Position numbers and translations under genes: made by a program. Below are positions 8,975 to 16,662 of a stretch of DNA of 49,749 nucleotides, piece by piece; position 1 is the stretch's first letter, and each line of letters begins with the position of its first letter. Source of the stretch: an uncultured beta proteobacterium (GTDB lineage Bacteria > Pseudomonadota > Gammaproteobacteria > Burkholderiales > Burkholderiaceae_C); NCBI GenBank assembly GCA_903897005.1, contig CAITZZ010000334.1, positions 1 through 49,749 on the forward strand. Direction: 5' to 3'. The notes beneath the pieces were generated by a model. It was not told the DNA's origin. It did no database searches and saw nothing but the letters and a program-made list of their open reading frames with translations.

Positions 8975-10741
8975 ATGATGAATCCTTCACAACGTTTGCT
9001 CATCCTCTGTCTGCTCGCCCTGGGCGTCGCGCCGCTGCTGTTGCCGGAGTTCTATGTCACGCTGCTGTGCTACATCGGCCTGGCAACGCTGGTGGTATTG
9101 GGCCTGGTCGTGATGACCGGAGTGGCGGGCATTGTTTCCTTCGGGCAGCAGGCCTTTGTCGGCGCTGCTGCCTATGCCACGGCCGGCCTGACCACACTGC
9201 TCGGCTGGTCGCCCTGGGGCTCGCTGGCGGCGAGCATCCTGCTGGTTGCCGCCATGGCGGTGCTGATCGGTGCTGTCACCTTGCGGCTGTCGGGGCATTA
9301 CCTGTCGATCGCGACCATCGCCTGGGGCATTGCCATCTACTACCTGTTCGGCAATCTGCCGCAGTTGGGCCAGTACAGCGGCATCGACAACGTGCCGGCG
9401 GTCTCGATCGCCGGCTGGGAGTTCAATACCGGACGCCGCGCCTACTTCCTGATCTGGACCTTCACGGCAGCGGCACTGGTGGCTGCCCACAACCTGCTCG
9501 ACTCGCGCGCGGGTCGAGCCGTGCGTGCGCTGCGCTTTCGCAGCGTGATGGCCGAGAGCTTTGGCGTCAATACGGCGGCGCTCAAGCTGGTTATCTTTGT
9601 TCAGGCCGCGATCCTGGCGGGCCTGGCGGGCTGGCTGCACGCTCACTATCTGCGCTTCGTCAGTCCGCATGCTTTTGGCGTGAATGCCGGTATCGACTAC
9701 CTGTTCATGGCGGTGATCGGCGGTGCCAGCCAGGTCTGGGGCGCGGTGGTGGGTGCTGCCATTCTGACCATTCTGAAAGAGTCCTTGAAGGAGATCGTTC
9801 CCTTCGTGCTTCACACCACGGCAAATTACGAGACCATCGTCTTTGGCGCGCTGATGCTGCTGTTGTTGCATCGCACACGCGACGGTATTGCCCCGGCGGT
9901 CAACCGTTGGCTCCCCAAAGGCGCAAGGCCTGCACGACCCGCAGAGGCGCCGGTACCCAAACTTCGCCAACGCCCGGCGAGTGGAACACCGCTGCTCGGT
10001 GTGGAAGGTTTGAACAAGCGCTTCGGTGGCCTGATCGCCGTGAAAGACATTTCCTTTTCCATCAACGCGGGTGAGATCCTGGGCCTGATCGGGCCCAACG
10101 GCGCCGGCAAGAGCACGGTCTTCAACCTGCTCAGCGGTACGCTGGCAGCCGACAGTGGTGCCGTGAAACTGCTCGGCGCACCGATCGACGGCTTGCCAGC
10201 ACGCACGATTGCCCGAAGTGGTCTGGCACGCACCTTCCAGCATGTCAATCTGGTATCCAACATGAGCGTGTTGGACAACGTCGCGCTGGGCGCGTACCTG
10301 CGTGGCGCCAAGGGCACGCTGGCGGCCATGCTGCGTAGGGATCGGTCGGAAGAAGCACAGTTGCTGGCTGAAGCAGCACGGCAGATTGAGCGCGTCGGTC
10401 TGGGCGAACACATGCACGACGCTGCCGGCAGTCTGGCGCTCGGACAGCAACGCGTCGTCGAGATTGCGCGTGCCCTGGCGGCCGACCCCTTGCTGCTGTT
10501 GCTCGACGAGCCGGCCGCCGGTCTGCGTTACGCGGAAAAACGCGCCTTGTCCGAATTGCTGCAGCGCTTGCGCGGCGAAGGCCTGACGATCCTGCTGGTG
10601 GAGCATGACATGGAGTTTGTGATGGGTCTGGTGGATCGGCTGGTGGTGATGGAGTTTGGTGAAAAACTGGCGCAGGGGCTGCCGCAGGAGATCCAGCGCA
10701 ACCCGGCGGTCATCGAAGCGTATCTGGGGGGCATTGAATGA
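8975..10741 (+). CDS. Fused LivM-type permease and LivG-type ATPase
   Basis: A 588-residue fusion. Residues 1 to about 310 are a LivM-type permease with many membrane helices and the sequence [14 protein letters not shown] linker leads to an ABC ATPase from about residue 345. Walker A is GPNGAGKST, the signature is LALGQQR (LivG proteins usually read LSYGQQR) and Walker B is [11 protein letters not shown]. The frame opens at 8885 inside the preceding permease gene; ATG 8975 (or 8978) is the first start that follows it. Fusing channel and motor halves fixes their ratio. The 55-bp repeat begins at its last sense codon. Confidence 0.9.
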   Translation: MMNPSQRLLILCLLALGVAPLLLPEFYVTLLCYIGLATLVVLGLVVMTGVAGIVSFGQQAFVGAAAYATAGLTTLLGWSPWGSLAASILLVAAMAVLIGAVTLRLSGHYLSIATIAWGIAIYYLFGNLPQLGQYSGIDNVPAVSIAGWEFNTGRRAYFLIWTFTAAALVAAHNLLDSRAGRAVRALRFRSVMAESFGVNTAALKLVIFVQAAILAGLAGWLHAHYLRFVSPHAFGVNAGIDYLFMAVIGGASQVWGAVVGAAILTILKESLKEIVPFVLHTTANYETIVFGALMLLLLHRTRDGIAPAVNRWLPKGARPARPAEAPVPKLRQRPASGTPLLGVEGLNKRFGGLIAVKDISFSINAGEILGLIGPNGAGKSTVFNLLSGTLAADSGAVKLLGAPIDGLPARTIARSGLARTFQHVNLVSNMSVLDNVALGAYLRGAKGTLAAMLRRDRSEEAQLLAEAARQIERVGLGEHMHDAAGSLALGQQRVVEIARALAADPLLLLLDEPAAGLRYAEKRALSELLQRLRGEGLTILLVEHDMEFVMGLVDRLVVMEFGEKLAQGLPQEIQRNPAVIEAYLGGIE

Positions 10742-10790
10742 GCGCCGCGCCGGGCCGCCCCAAGCAAGCTCGCGCCCCCTCGGGGGGCAG
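10736..10790. repeat. 55-bp intergenic repeat, copy 2
   Basis: Identical over 55 bases to 7833-7887. It begins at the last codon and stop (GAA TGA) of the fused permease-ATPase gene and is followed by a variable tail ending GCGTGGGGGC, 7 bases before the next ATG. The two copies bracket the permease genes and separate them from the receptor and second ATPase genes. Confidence 0.85.
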
Positions 10791-10826
10791 CGCAGTACGC
10801 GCAGCGACAAGCGTGGGGGCATCCTC

Positions 10827-11558
10827 ATGAGCGCGCCTTTGTTGCAGGTGCGCGATCTGGTGGTCAGTTACGGCAAGGTACAGGCCTTGCATGGCGTCAG
10901 CCTGGATGTCGAAGCCGGTAGCATCGTGACCGTGATCGGCCCCAACGGCGCCGGCAAGACAACCTTGCTGGCCGCCATCATGGGCCTGCTTCCAAGCAGC
11001 GGCACCGTACGCTATAGCGAAGCTGACCAGGCTGGGCAGGAAGTCGAGGCGCGGGTGGCGCAGGGCATGTCGCTGGTGCCCGAGCGACGCGAACTGTTTG
11101 GGGATCTCACGGTCGAGAACAATCTGCGTCTGGGTGCTTTCCACCGCGTCCGCTCTGGTGAGCGCGGCGCCGATCGGGACCTGGAGCCGATCTACCAACG
11201 CTTTCCACGCTTGCGCGAACGCAGCCAGCAGCTCGCCGCCACTCTGTCCGGTGGCGAGCGCCAGATGCTGGCGATCGGGCGCGCCCTGATGGCCAAGCCA
11301 CGCCTGCTGATGCTGGACGAACCCAGCCTCGGTCTGGCGCCGCGCATTGTGCGCGACATTCTGCACATCGTTGCCGAACTGCGCGACACCGGTGTGGCGA
11401 TTCTGCTGATCGAGCAAAATGCCCGGGCCGCCCTGCAGATTGCGGACCGCGGCTATGTGCTGGAGACCGGGGAGGTGGCGCTGAGTGGTAGCGCAGCGGA
11501 ACTGTCTGCGAGCCCGCGCATCGTCGAGACCTACCTGGGCTTCGGCGGCACTGCCTGA
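10827..11558 (+). CDS. Branched-chain-type ABC transporter ATPase (LivF family)
   Basis: A 243-residue ATPase with Walker [10 protein letters not shown], signature LSGGERQ and Walker [14 protein letters not shown], the last typical of LivF. The start is ATG 10827 ([16 protein letters not shown]); the frame upstream runs through the 55-bp repeat and has no family similarity. It pairs with the fused LivG domain as the second motor subunit of the importer. Confidence 0.93.
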   Translation: MSAPLLQVRDLVVSYGKVQALHGVSLDVEAGSIVTVIGPNGAGKTTLLAAIMGLLPSSGTVRYSEADQAGQEVEARVAQGMSLVPERRELFGDLTVENNLRLGAFHRVRSGERGADRDLEPIYQRFPRLRERSQQLAATLSGGERQMLAIGRALMAKPRLLMLDEPSLGLAPRIVRDILHIVAELRDTGVAILLIEQNARAALQIADRGYVLETGEVALSGSAAELSASPRIVETYLGFGGTA

Positions 11559-11600
11559 GCAGTGCGAGCCGATCCTGACCTGATGAACAAGGTGAATACC

Positions 11601-12566
11601 ATGAAACGCTTTTTTTCAGACCTGTTGGGTGGTTTGACACTGTGCCTGGCAGCCCATGCGGGCGCGGCGGATTTTCCCAGCCAGGGGGTGCGCATCGTCG
11701 TGCCGTTTGCGCCCGGCGGCGGCACCGACGTGGTGGCGCGTGCCCTGGCGGAACGCCTGACGCCGGTGCTCGGCGTGACGGTGATGGTAGACAACAAGCC
11801 GGGTGGCAATTCCGTCATCGCGACGCGCGCTGTCGCCTCGGCGCCGCCCGACGGCCACACGCTCCTGCTGACCACCGACATCCACGCCATCAATGCGGCC
11901 TACGGTATGGCGCTGCCCTACCACTCGCTGAAAGATTTCGCTTTTGTCGCGCAGCTGACCACTTCGCCGCTGATGCTGGTGGCTCATCCAACGCTCGGCG
12001 CGCGTTCGATTCCCGAGTTGGTGGCCTTGGCACGGGCGCAACCGGGTCGTCTGTCCTTTGCCTCGCTCGGCTCCAGCAGTCCGCATTACCTCGGCTTCGA
12101 GTGGTTCAAACGCATGGCCGGGATCGACATCCTGGACGTTCCCTACAAGGGCGGTGGCCAGGCTCTGGTGGACCTCATGGGGGGCCAGGTCAGCCTGTCG
12201 CTGATCGTCGCTGGCAACGGTATCCGACAAGCCAAGGCCGGCAAGCTGGTGGCCCTGGCCGTCACCAGCCCGAAACGCAACGCGATCGCGCCCGACGTAC
12301 CCGCCATTGCTGAGAGTGGCTACCCTGAATTCGCGTTGGTCAACTGGTATGCCATCCTGGCCCCCGCGGGTACGCCCGAGGCCGTGGTGGCGCGCTTGAA
12401 CCGGGAAATTCGCACCATCATGCACGAGCCGGCGGTGATTGAGCGCATCGCTGTGGCCGGGCTGGACGCCACCACCGGCAGCCCGGCTGAACTCGAAGCG
12501 CTGGTACGCCGTGACATCGAGCGCTACCAGCGCATGATCGCGATCACCGGCGCCAAGCCGGAATAG
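11601..12566 (+). CDS. Bug-type tripartite tricarboxylate transporter receptor
   Basis: A 321-residue extracytoplasmic binding protein of the Bug (TctC) family, which is greatly expanded in Burkholderiales. The signal peptide ends near AHAGAA|DFPSQ. VRIVVPFAPGGGTDVVARA and VDNKPGGNS are ligand-loop motifs. ATG 11601 is preferred, with AAGGTGA about 6 bases upstream; ATG 11583 is possible. No tctA/tctB membrane genes are nearby, so it either uses a permease encoded elsewhere or acts as a sensor. It sits directly after the ABC importer, giving the operon two unrelated receptors. Confidence 0.88.
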   Translation: MKRFFSDLLGGLTLCLAAHAGAADFPSQGVRIVVPFAPGGGTDVVARALAERLTPVLGVTVMVDNKPGGNSVIATRAVASAPPDGHTLLLTTDIHAINAAYGMALPYHSLKDFAFVAQLTTSPLMLVAHPTLGARSIPELVALARAQPGRLSFASLGSSSPHYLGFEWFKRMAGIDILDVPYKGGGQALVDLMGGQVSLSLIVAGNGIRQAKAGKLVALAVTSPKRNAIAPDVPAIAESGYPEFALVNWYAILAPAGTPEAVVARLNREIRTIMHEPAVIERIAVAGLDATTGSPAELEALVRRDIERYQRMIAITGAKPE

Positions 12567-12575
12567 CTTAAGCCG

Positions 12576-13649
12576 ATGAAGATTGCAGTACTTGGTGGCG
12601 GTCACGGCGCTTATGCCGCGGCGGCCGACCTGTCCGAAGCCGGTCATGCCGTGCGACTGTGGCGACGCGACGCGACGGCCTTGGAGCCGCTGTTGCAGAC
12701 GGGCTCCATCACATTGAAAGACGTCAGCGGCGCGCGTGAAGTGCCGCTCGCGCTGGCCACGGCCGACATGGCCGAGGCACTGCGCGACGCCAAGCTGATT
12801 GTCATTCCCTCACCGGCGACGGCGCAGCAGGACATCGCCGACGCCATGGCACCGCATCTGGTCGACGGCCAGGTCATTTTTCTGGCTCCCGGCACCTTCG
12901 GCAGCTATCTGATGGCGCGCCAAGTGGCCGCAGCGGGCAACCAGGCAGACCTCGCCTGGGCGGAGACCGGTACGCTGCCTTATCTGGCGCGCAAACACGG
13001 CGAGCGCGAAGTCAATGTCACGATTCGCGCCGTCCGCCTGCCAACCGGCGTCTATCCCGCGCGCAAGTCGGACGCAGCGATCAGCGTGATCCGCCAGGCC
13101 TATCCCAGCGTGCATGCTTGTGGCGACGCTCTCTCTGGGGCGCTGATGAACGCAGGTCCCATCATCCATCCGCCGCTGATGGTGATGAACGCCGCACCAC
13201 TACAGCACTTCGAGCGCTGGGACATCCACAACGAAGGCACGCAGCGTGCTGTGCGCGACGTGACCGACCGGCTGGATCAGGAACGCATCGCAGTGCGTGA
13301 GGCGCTGGGCCACAGCGGCCCCCACTATCCACTGGCCGACCATTACAAGAACGATCAATGGATGTATGGCGATGCGCACAGACAGCTCGTCAAGTCGGGC
13401 GACTGGCGCGAGCAGATCGATCTTTACAGCCACCGCTACATCACCGAAGACACTGAATTGGGGCTGGCTTTTCTCGCCTCGGTGGCACGTTACGCCGGCG
13501 TCGATGCGCCGATCGCGCATGGCCTGCTGGCCATCGTTGGTGGCTTTCTGGGGCGCGATCTGCGCGGCGGGCCGCGCACGCTCGAAGGCCTCGGTCTGTC
13601 GGGTCTGACGCCGGCACAGCTCCAGCAACGCTTGCACGATGGAAACTAA
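12576..13649 (+). CDS. Opine (octopine/nopaline) dehydrogenase-like NAD(P) oxidoreductase
   Basis: A 357-residue protein with an N-terminal Rossmann motif (AVLGGGHGAYAAA) and a C-terminal octopine-dehydrogenase domain recognised by NAGPIIHPPLMVMNA. Family members reductively join an amino acid and a 2-oxo acid, or run the reverse. It starts 9 bp after the Bug receptor and overlaps the next gene by 11 bp, so it is part of the operon. No published step of indoleacetate degradation that I know needs it. It might process an amino-acid conjugate or a CoA intermediate; I cannot assign a substrate. Confidence 0.8.
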   Translation: MKIAVLGGGHGAYAAAADLSEAGHAVRLWRRDATALEPLLQTGSITLKDVSGAREVPLALATADMAEALRDAKLIVIPSPATAQQDIADAMAPHLVDGQVIFLAPGTFGSYLMARQVAAAGNQADLAWAETGTLPYLARKHGEREVNVTIRAVRLPTGVYPARKSDAAISVIRQAYPSVHACGDALSGALMNAGPIIHPPLMVMNAAPLQHFERWDIHNEGTQRAVRDVTDRLDQERIAVREALGHSGPHYPLADHYKNDQWMYGDAHRQLVKSGDWREQIDLYSHRYITEDTELGLAFLASVARYAGVDAPIAHGLLAIVGGFLGRDLRGGPRTLEGLGLSGLTPAQLQQRLHDGN

Positions 13650-14640
13650 TGCGCTGCCGCGCTTTGCTGCGGTGGGTGCGGGACGCATGGGGCGCGGCAT
13701 CGCGATCGCGTTTGCCTACGCCGGGCATCGTATCTCGCTGATCGACCTGCGAGAGCGCAGCGACCAGGCCTGGGACAAGCTGCGAGCTGAAGCGCAGGCC
13801 GAGATCGTGGCCAGCCTGGCCGGTCTGGCCCAGCTTGGCGTGATGGAAGTGGCACAGATCCAGAGCATCGCGGCGCGTGTTGACTTCGTCAGGGCAGCCG
13901 ATGCGCCGGCGGCGCTGCAGGCGGCTGACCTGGTGTTCGAGGGCGTGCCTGAAACCCTCGGGGCCAAGCGCGAGGCCTTCGAGCAGATCAACCGCCACTG
14001 CCGCATGGATGCGATCCTGACCTCGACCACCAGCAGCATTCTGGTGACGCAACTGGCGGCACTGGTGCATCGACCCGAGCGCTTCCTGAACATGCACTGG
14101 CTCAATCCGGCCTACGTGATCCCGGTGGTCGAGCTCAGCTGCCATCCCGGTACCGACCCCGAGGTGCTGGCGCGCACCAAAGCACTGATGGAGGCGATCG
14201 GCAAACTCCCGGTCGTCTGTGGCGCATCGCCGGGCTACATCGTGCCGCGACTGCAGGCGCTGGTGATGAACGAAGCGGCCCGCATGATAGAGGAGGGCGC
14301 CGCCACGGCCGAGGAAATCGACAAGGCCACGCGTTATGGCATGGGATTGCGCTTTGCGGCCATCGGCGTGGTCGAATTCATCGACTTCGGCGGCTGCGAC
14401 ATCCTGCACCATGCCAGCCGGGAAATGTCGGCATCGATCAGTCCGCAGCGTTACACCGCGCCCGCCATCGTGGACCGCATGGTCGAAGAAGGGCGGCTCG
14501 GCCTGAAGAGCGGCGGCGGTTTCTATGATTACGAGGGTCGCGACGTCGGCGCCTATAGGCGCGACGTGCTGTCGCGCACGCTGGGCATGCTCAGGCATGC
14601 CGGACTCTGGCAAGCGCCTGCCAGCGAGACACGCGAATGA
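13639..14640 (+). CDS. 3-hydroxyacyl-CoA dehydrogenase family protein
   Basis: A 333-residue protein with the NAD motif GAGRMGRG (residues 13-20), the catalytic His153 in NMHWLNP and Glu165 twelve residues on (PVVELS). The Asn that assists catalysis in mammalian HADH (GFIVNRL) is Pro203 here (GYIVPRL). In the pathway it would oxidise the 3-hydroxyacyl-CoA formed from 2-aminocinnamoyl-CoA before thiolysis to 2-aminobenzoyl-CoA. It overlaps the opine-dehydrogenase-like gene by 11 bp and the following gene by 4 bp. Another beta-hydroxyacid dehydrogenase activity is possible because of the substituted residue. Confidence 0.85.
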   Translation: METNALPRFAAVGAGRMGRGIAIAFAYAGHRISLIDLRERSDQAWDKLRAEAQAEIVASLAGLAQLGVMEVAQIQSIAARVDFVRAADAPAALQAADLVFEGVPETLGAKREAFEQINRHCRMDAILTSTTSSILVTQLAALVHRPERFLNMHWLNPAYVIPVVELSCHPGTDPEVLARTKALMEAIGKLPVVCGASPGYIVPRLQALVMNEAARMIEEGAATAEEIDKATRYGMGLRFAAIGVVEFIDFGGCDILHHASREMSASISPQRYTAPAIVDRMVEEGRLGLKSGGGFYDYEGRDVGAYRRDVLSRTLGMLRHAGLWQAPASETRE

Positions 14641-15452
14641 AGATCCGGCGCGCCTTTGCCGAGCTCTCGGTGGGGCAGATTCACTACGCCGAGTGCGGCG
14701 AGCGGCAGGCCAAGGCCGTGCTGCTGCTGCACCAGACGCCACGTTCCTGGGATGAGTACCGCGACGTGTTGCCGCTGCTGGGCCGACATTTTCACGCCAT
14801 CGCGATGGACACGATCGGCTTTGGTGATTCCGCGAAGCCAGCGCTCGGGCAGGACTCGATCGAGCATTGGGCACAAACCGCCATTGCGCTGGCTGATGCA
14901 TTGGGCATAGCACGCCTGTCCGTGGTCGGGCACCATACGGGCGCCGTCATTGCCACCGAGATGGCCGCCGCTTTTCCCGACCGTATCGAGGCCGCTGTGC
15001 TGTCGGCTGCGCCCCTGGTGGACAGCGACTTTCGCGCCAGCCATGCCGGGCCGGTACGCATCGACAACGCTGTGCACCTGAGCGACGGCTCGCACTTGAG
15101 CGAACTCTGGCGGCAGCGTCAAGCCTGGTATCCGGCGGGTGACATTGATCTGCTTGATCGCTTCATGGTTGATGCGCTCAAGGCCGGCGCGCGTGCCATC
15201 GAGGGCCACGCCGTGGTAGCGCGCTATGTCATGGAAACCCAGCTGCCGCTGATTCGCTGCCCGGTGCTGGTGATCGCACCGACCGCCGACCCGCATGCCC
15301 ACCCGAATGCGCGACGCCTTGCCGACTCCATTGCTGGCAGCCGTTACGTCGAAATCGAAGGTGGCATGGTGCCGCTGCCCGACCAGATGCCCGAGCGCTT
15401 TGCCGAACGGGTGACGGACTTTCTGCTGAATTCGTGCGGCGGTGCTCGATGA
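14637..15452 (+). CDS. Alpha/beta-hydrolase-fold protein with His in the nucleophile position
   Basis: A 271-residue alpha/beta-fold protein. The oxyanion region LLLHQTPRSWDEYR and strand-turn DTIGFGDSAKP are normal for the superfamily. The nucleophile elbow reads VVGHHTGA, so residue 100 is His where Ser, Asp or Cys is expected (G-x-Nuc-x-G). D273-type acid and the usual terminal His are not obvious; the C-terminal segment reads EGGMVPLPDQMPERFA. It overlaps both neighbours by 4 bp. It could be a non-hydrolytic member or use unusual chemistry. Candidate roles in this operon are CoA-thioester or lactam handling, but none is supported directly. Confidence 0.8.
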   Translation: MKIRRAFAELSVGQIHYAECGERQAKAVLLLHQTPRSWDEYRDVLPLLGRHFHAIAMDTIGFGDSAKPALGQDSIEHWAQTAIALADALGIARLSVVGHHTGAVIATEMAAAFPDRIEAAVLSAAPLVDSDFRASHAGPVRIDNAVHLSDGSHLSELWRQRQAWYPAGDIDLLDRFMVDALKAGARAIEGHAVVARYVMETQLPLIRCPVLVIAPTADPHAHPNARRLADSIAGSRYVEIEGGMVPLPDQMPERFAERVTDFLLNSCGGAR

Positions 15453-16609
15453 ATGCGCTGTGGTCCAGCGGCTTTCGGCCCTTCTTTCTGCTCGGAGCGT
15501 GTTACGGCCCGCTCGCTCTGGCACTGAACCTGGCAGCACGTGCCGGCCAATGGCCGCTGGGCGAAGGCGTCCTGGTGTGGGGGCACGCGCATGAACTGCT
15601 CTACGGTTTTGCCACCGCCACGGCCTGCGGTGTGCTGCTGACCGCACTGCCTGGTTGGACCGGTGCCGCCGAAGTGCGTGGTGCGCGTCTGGCGGGCCTG
15701 GTGGCCTTGTGGCTGGCCGGTCGCCTGGCCTGGTGGTTTGGCGAGTGGCTGCCGCAGGGCTGGCTGCTGGCCATCGACTGCGCCTTCTTTCCCGCCTTGC
15801 TGCTGACGGTGTTGCCGACCATCCGGGGCGCACGCAAGCGTCTGATTTTGTGGACACTGCCCCCGCTGCTGGGATTGACGGCTGGCAACCTGCTGCTGCA
15901 TCTGGCATTGCTGCAGGGTGATGTGGAGCAGGCGCGCTTTGGCATCGCTTTGGGACTGCACGCCTTCATGTTCATGTTTTCCCTCTACGCAGGCTTGTTG
16001 ACGCCAGCTTTCACCCGGGGCTGGCTGCGCGCGCGCGGCGAGCACAGCCATGCCATCCTGGCGCCGCTGGAATACGCCACGGCGCTCTCGATGGTGCTGT
16101 TTGCCGTGGCCGACCTGACGCATGCCGGCACGGCCTGGATGGTGACGGCCTGCGCACTGGCCGTTGCTGTGCACGGTTGGCGCTTTGCCCGCTGGCGCGG
16201 TTGGCGCACCGCCTCCGAGCCGCTGCTGTGGACGCTGCAGCTGGCCTACGCGTTCCTGATCGCAGCGATTGCCTTGCGCGCTGCCTGCGCCCTGATTCCG
16301 ACGCTGCGTCCCGACGCCTGGATTCACCTGTTCACGCTGGGCGCGCTGGGCATGTGCAAGGTTGGCCTGATGACGCGCGTGGTCCTGCGCCACACCGGTC
16401 GCCCGCTGAACGCGCCGCCCTGGATGAAGATCGGGTTTGTGGCGATGCTGGCCGCCACGCTGTTGCGCCTGGCCTTTACCGTGCATCAGCTGAGCGCGGT
16501 CGTACTGGCGCTGTCGGCGCTGCTGTGGTCGCTCGCCTTTTTGCTGTATCTGCTGTGCTTTGCCGGCATGTTGCTACGCCCCAGCCTGCCCAGAGTGGCG
16601 CTGGCCTGA
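15449..16609 (+). CDS. nnrS: NnrS family haem/copper membrane protein
   Basis: A 386-residue polytopic protein (about 12 hydrophobic segments) that begins MNALWSSGFRPFFLLGA and contains WGHAHELLYGF and LLTALPGWTGA, hallmarks of NnrS. NnrS of Rhodobacter and Vibrio is linked to denitrification and relief of nitric-oxide stress. Its start overlaps the previous stop (ATGA), so it is translated with the catabolic genes. That suggests the pathway runs under nitrate-respiring or NO-exposed conditions. A 53-bp gap with no visible regulatory element follows. Confidence 0.88.
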   Translation: MNALWSSGFRPFFLLGACYGPLALALNLAARAGQWPLGEGVLVWGHAHELLYGFATATACGVLLTALPGWTGAAEVRGARLAGLVALWLAGRLAWWFGEWLPQGWLLAIDCAFFPALLLTVLPTIRGARKRLILWTLPPLLGLTAGNLLLHLALLQGDVEQARFGIALGLHAFMFMFSLYAGLLTPAFTRGWLRARGEHSHAILAPLEYATALSMVLFAVADLTHAGTAWMVTACALAVAVHGWRFARWRGWRTASEPLLWTLQLAYAFLIAAIALRAACALIPTLRPDAWIHLFTLGALGMCKVGLMTRVVLRHTGRPLNAPPWMKIGFVAMLAATLLRLAFTVHQLSAVVLALSALLWSLAFLLYLLCFAGMLLRPSLPRVALA

Positions 16610-16662
16610 CAGCCCTGAGGCATCGACGTAAACTTATTTACCTTCGGTCAATCCGCACCATC

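Noticed and set aside
8987-10828. 613-codon minus-strand open frame opposite the LivM-LivG fusion
   Set aside because: The plus strand carries Walker A and B motifs and permease helices; the antisense translation is His/Gln/Arg-rich with no family signal.
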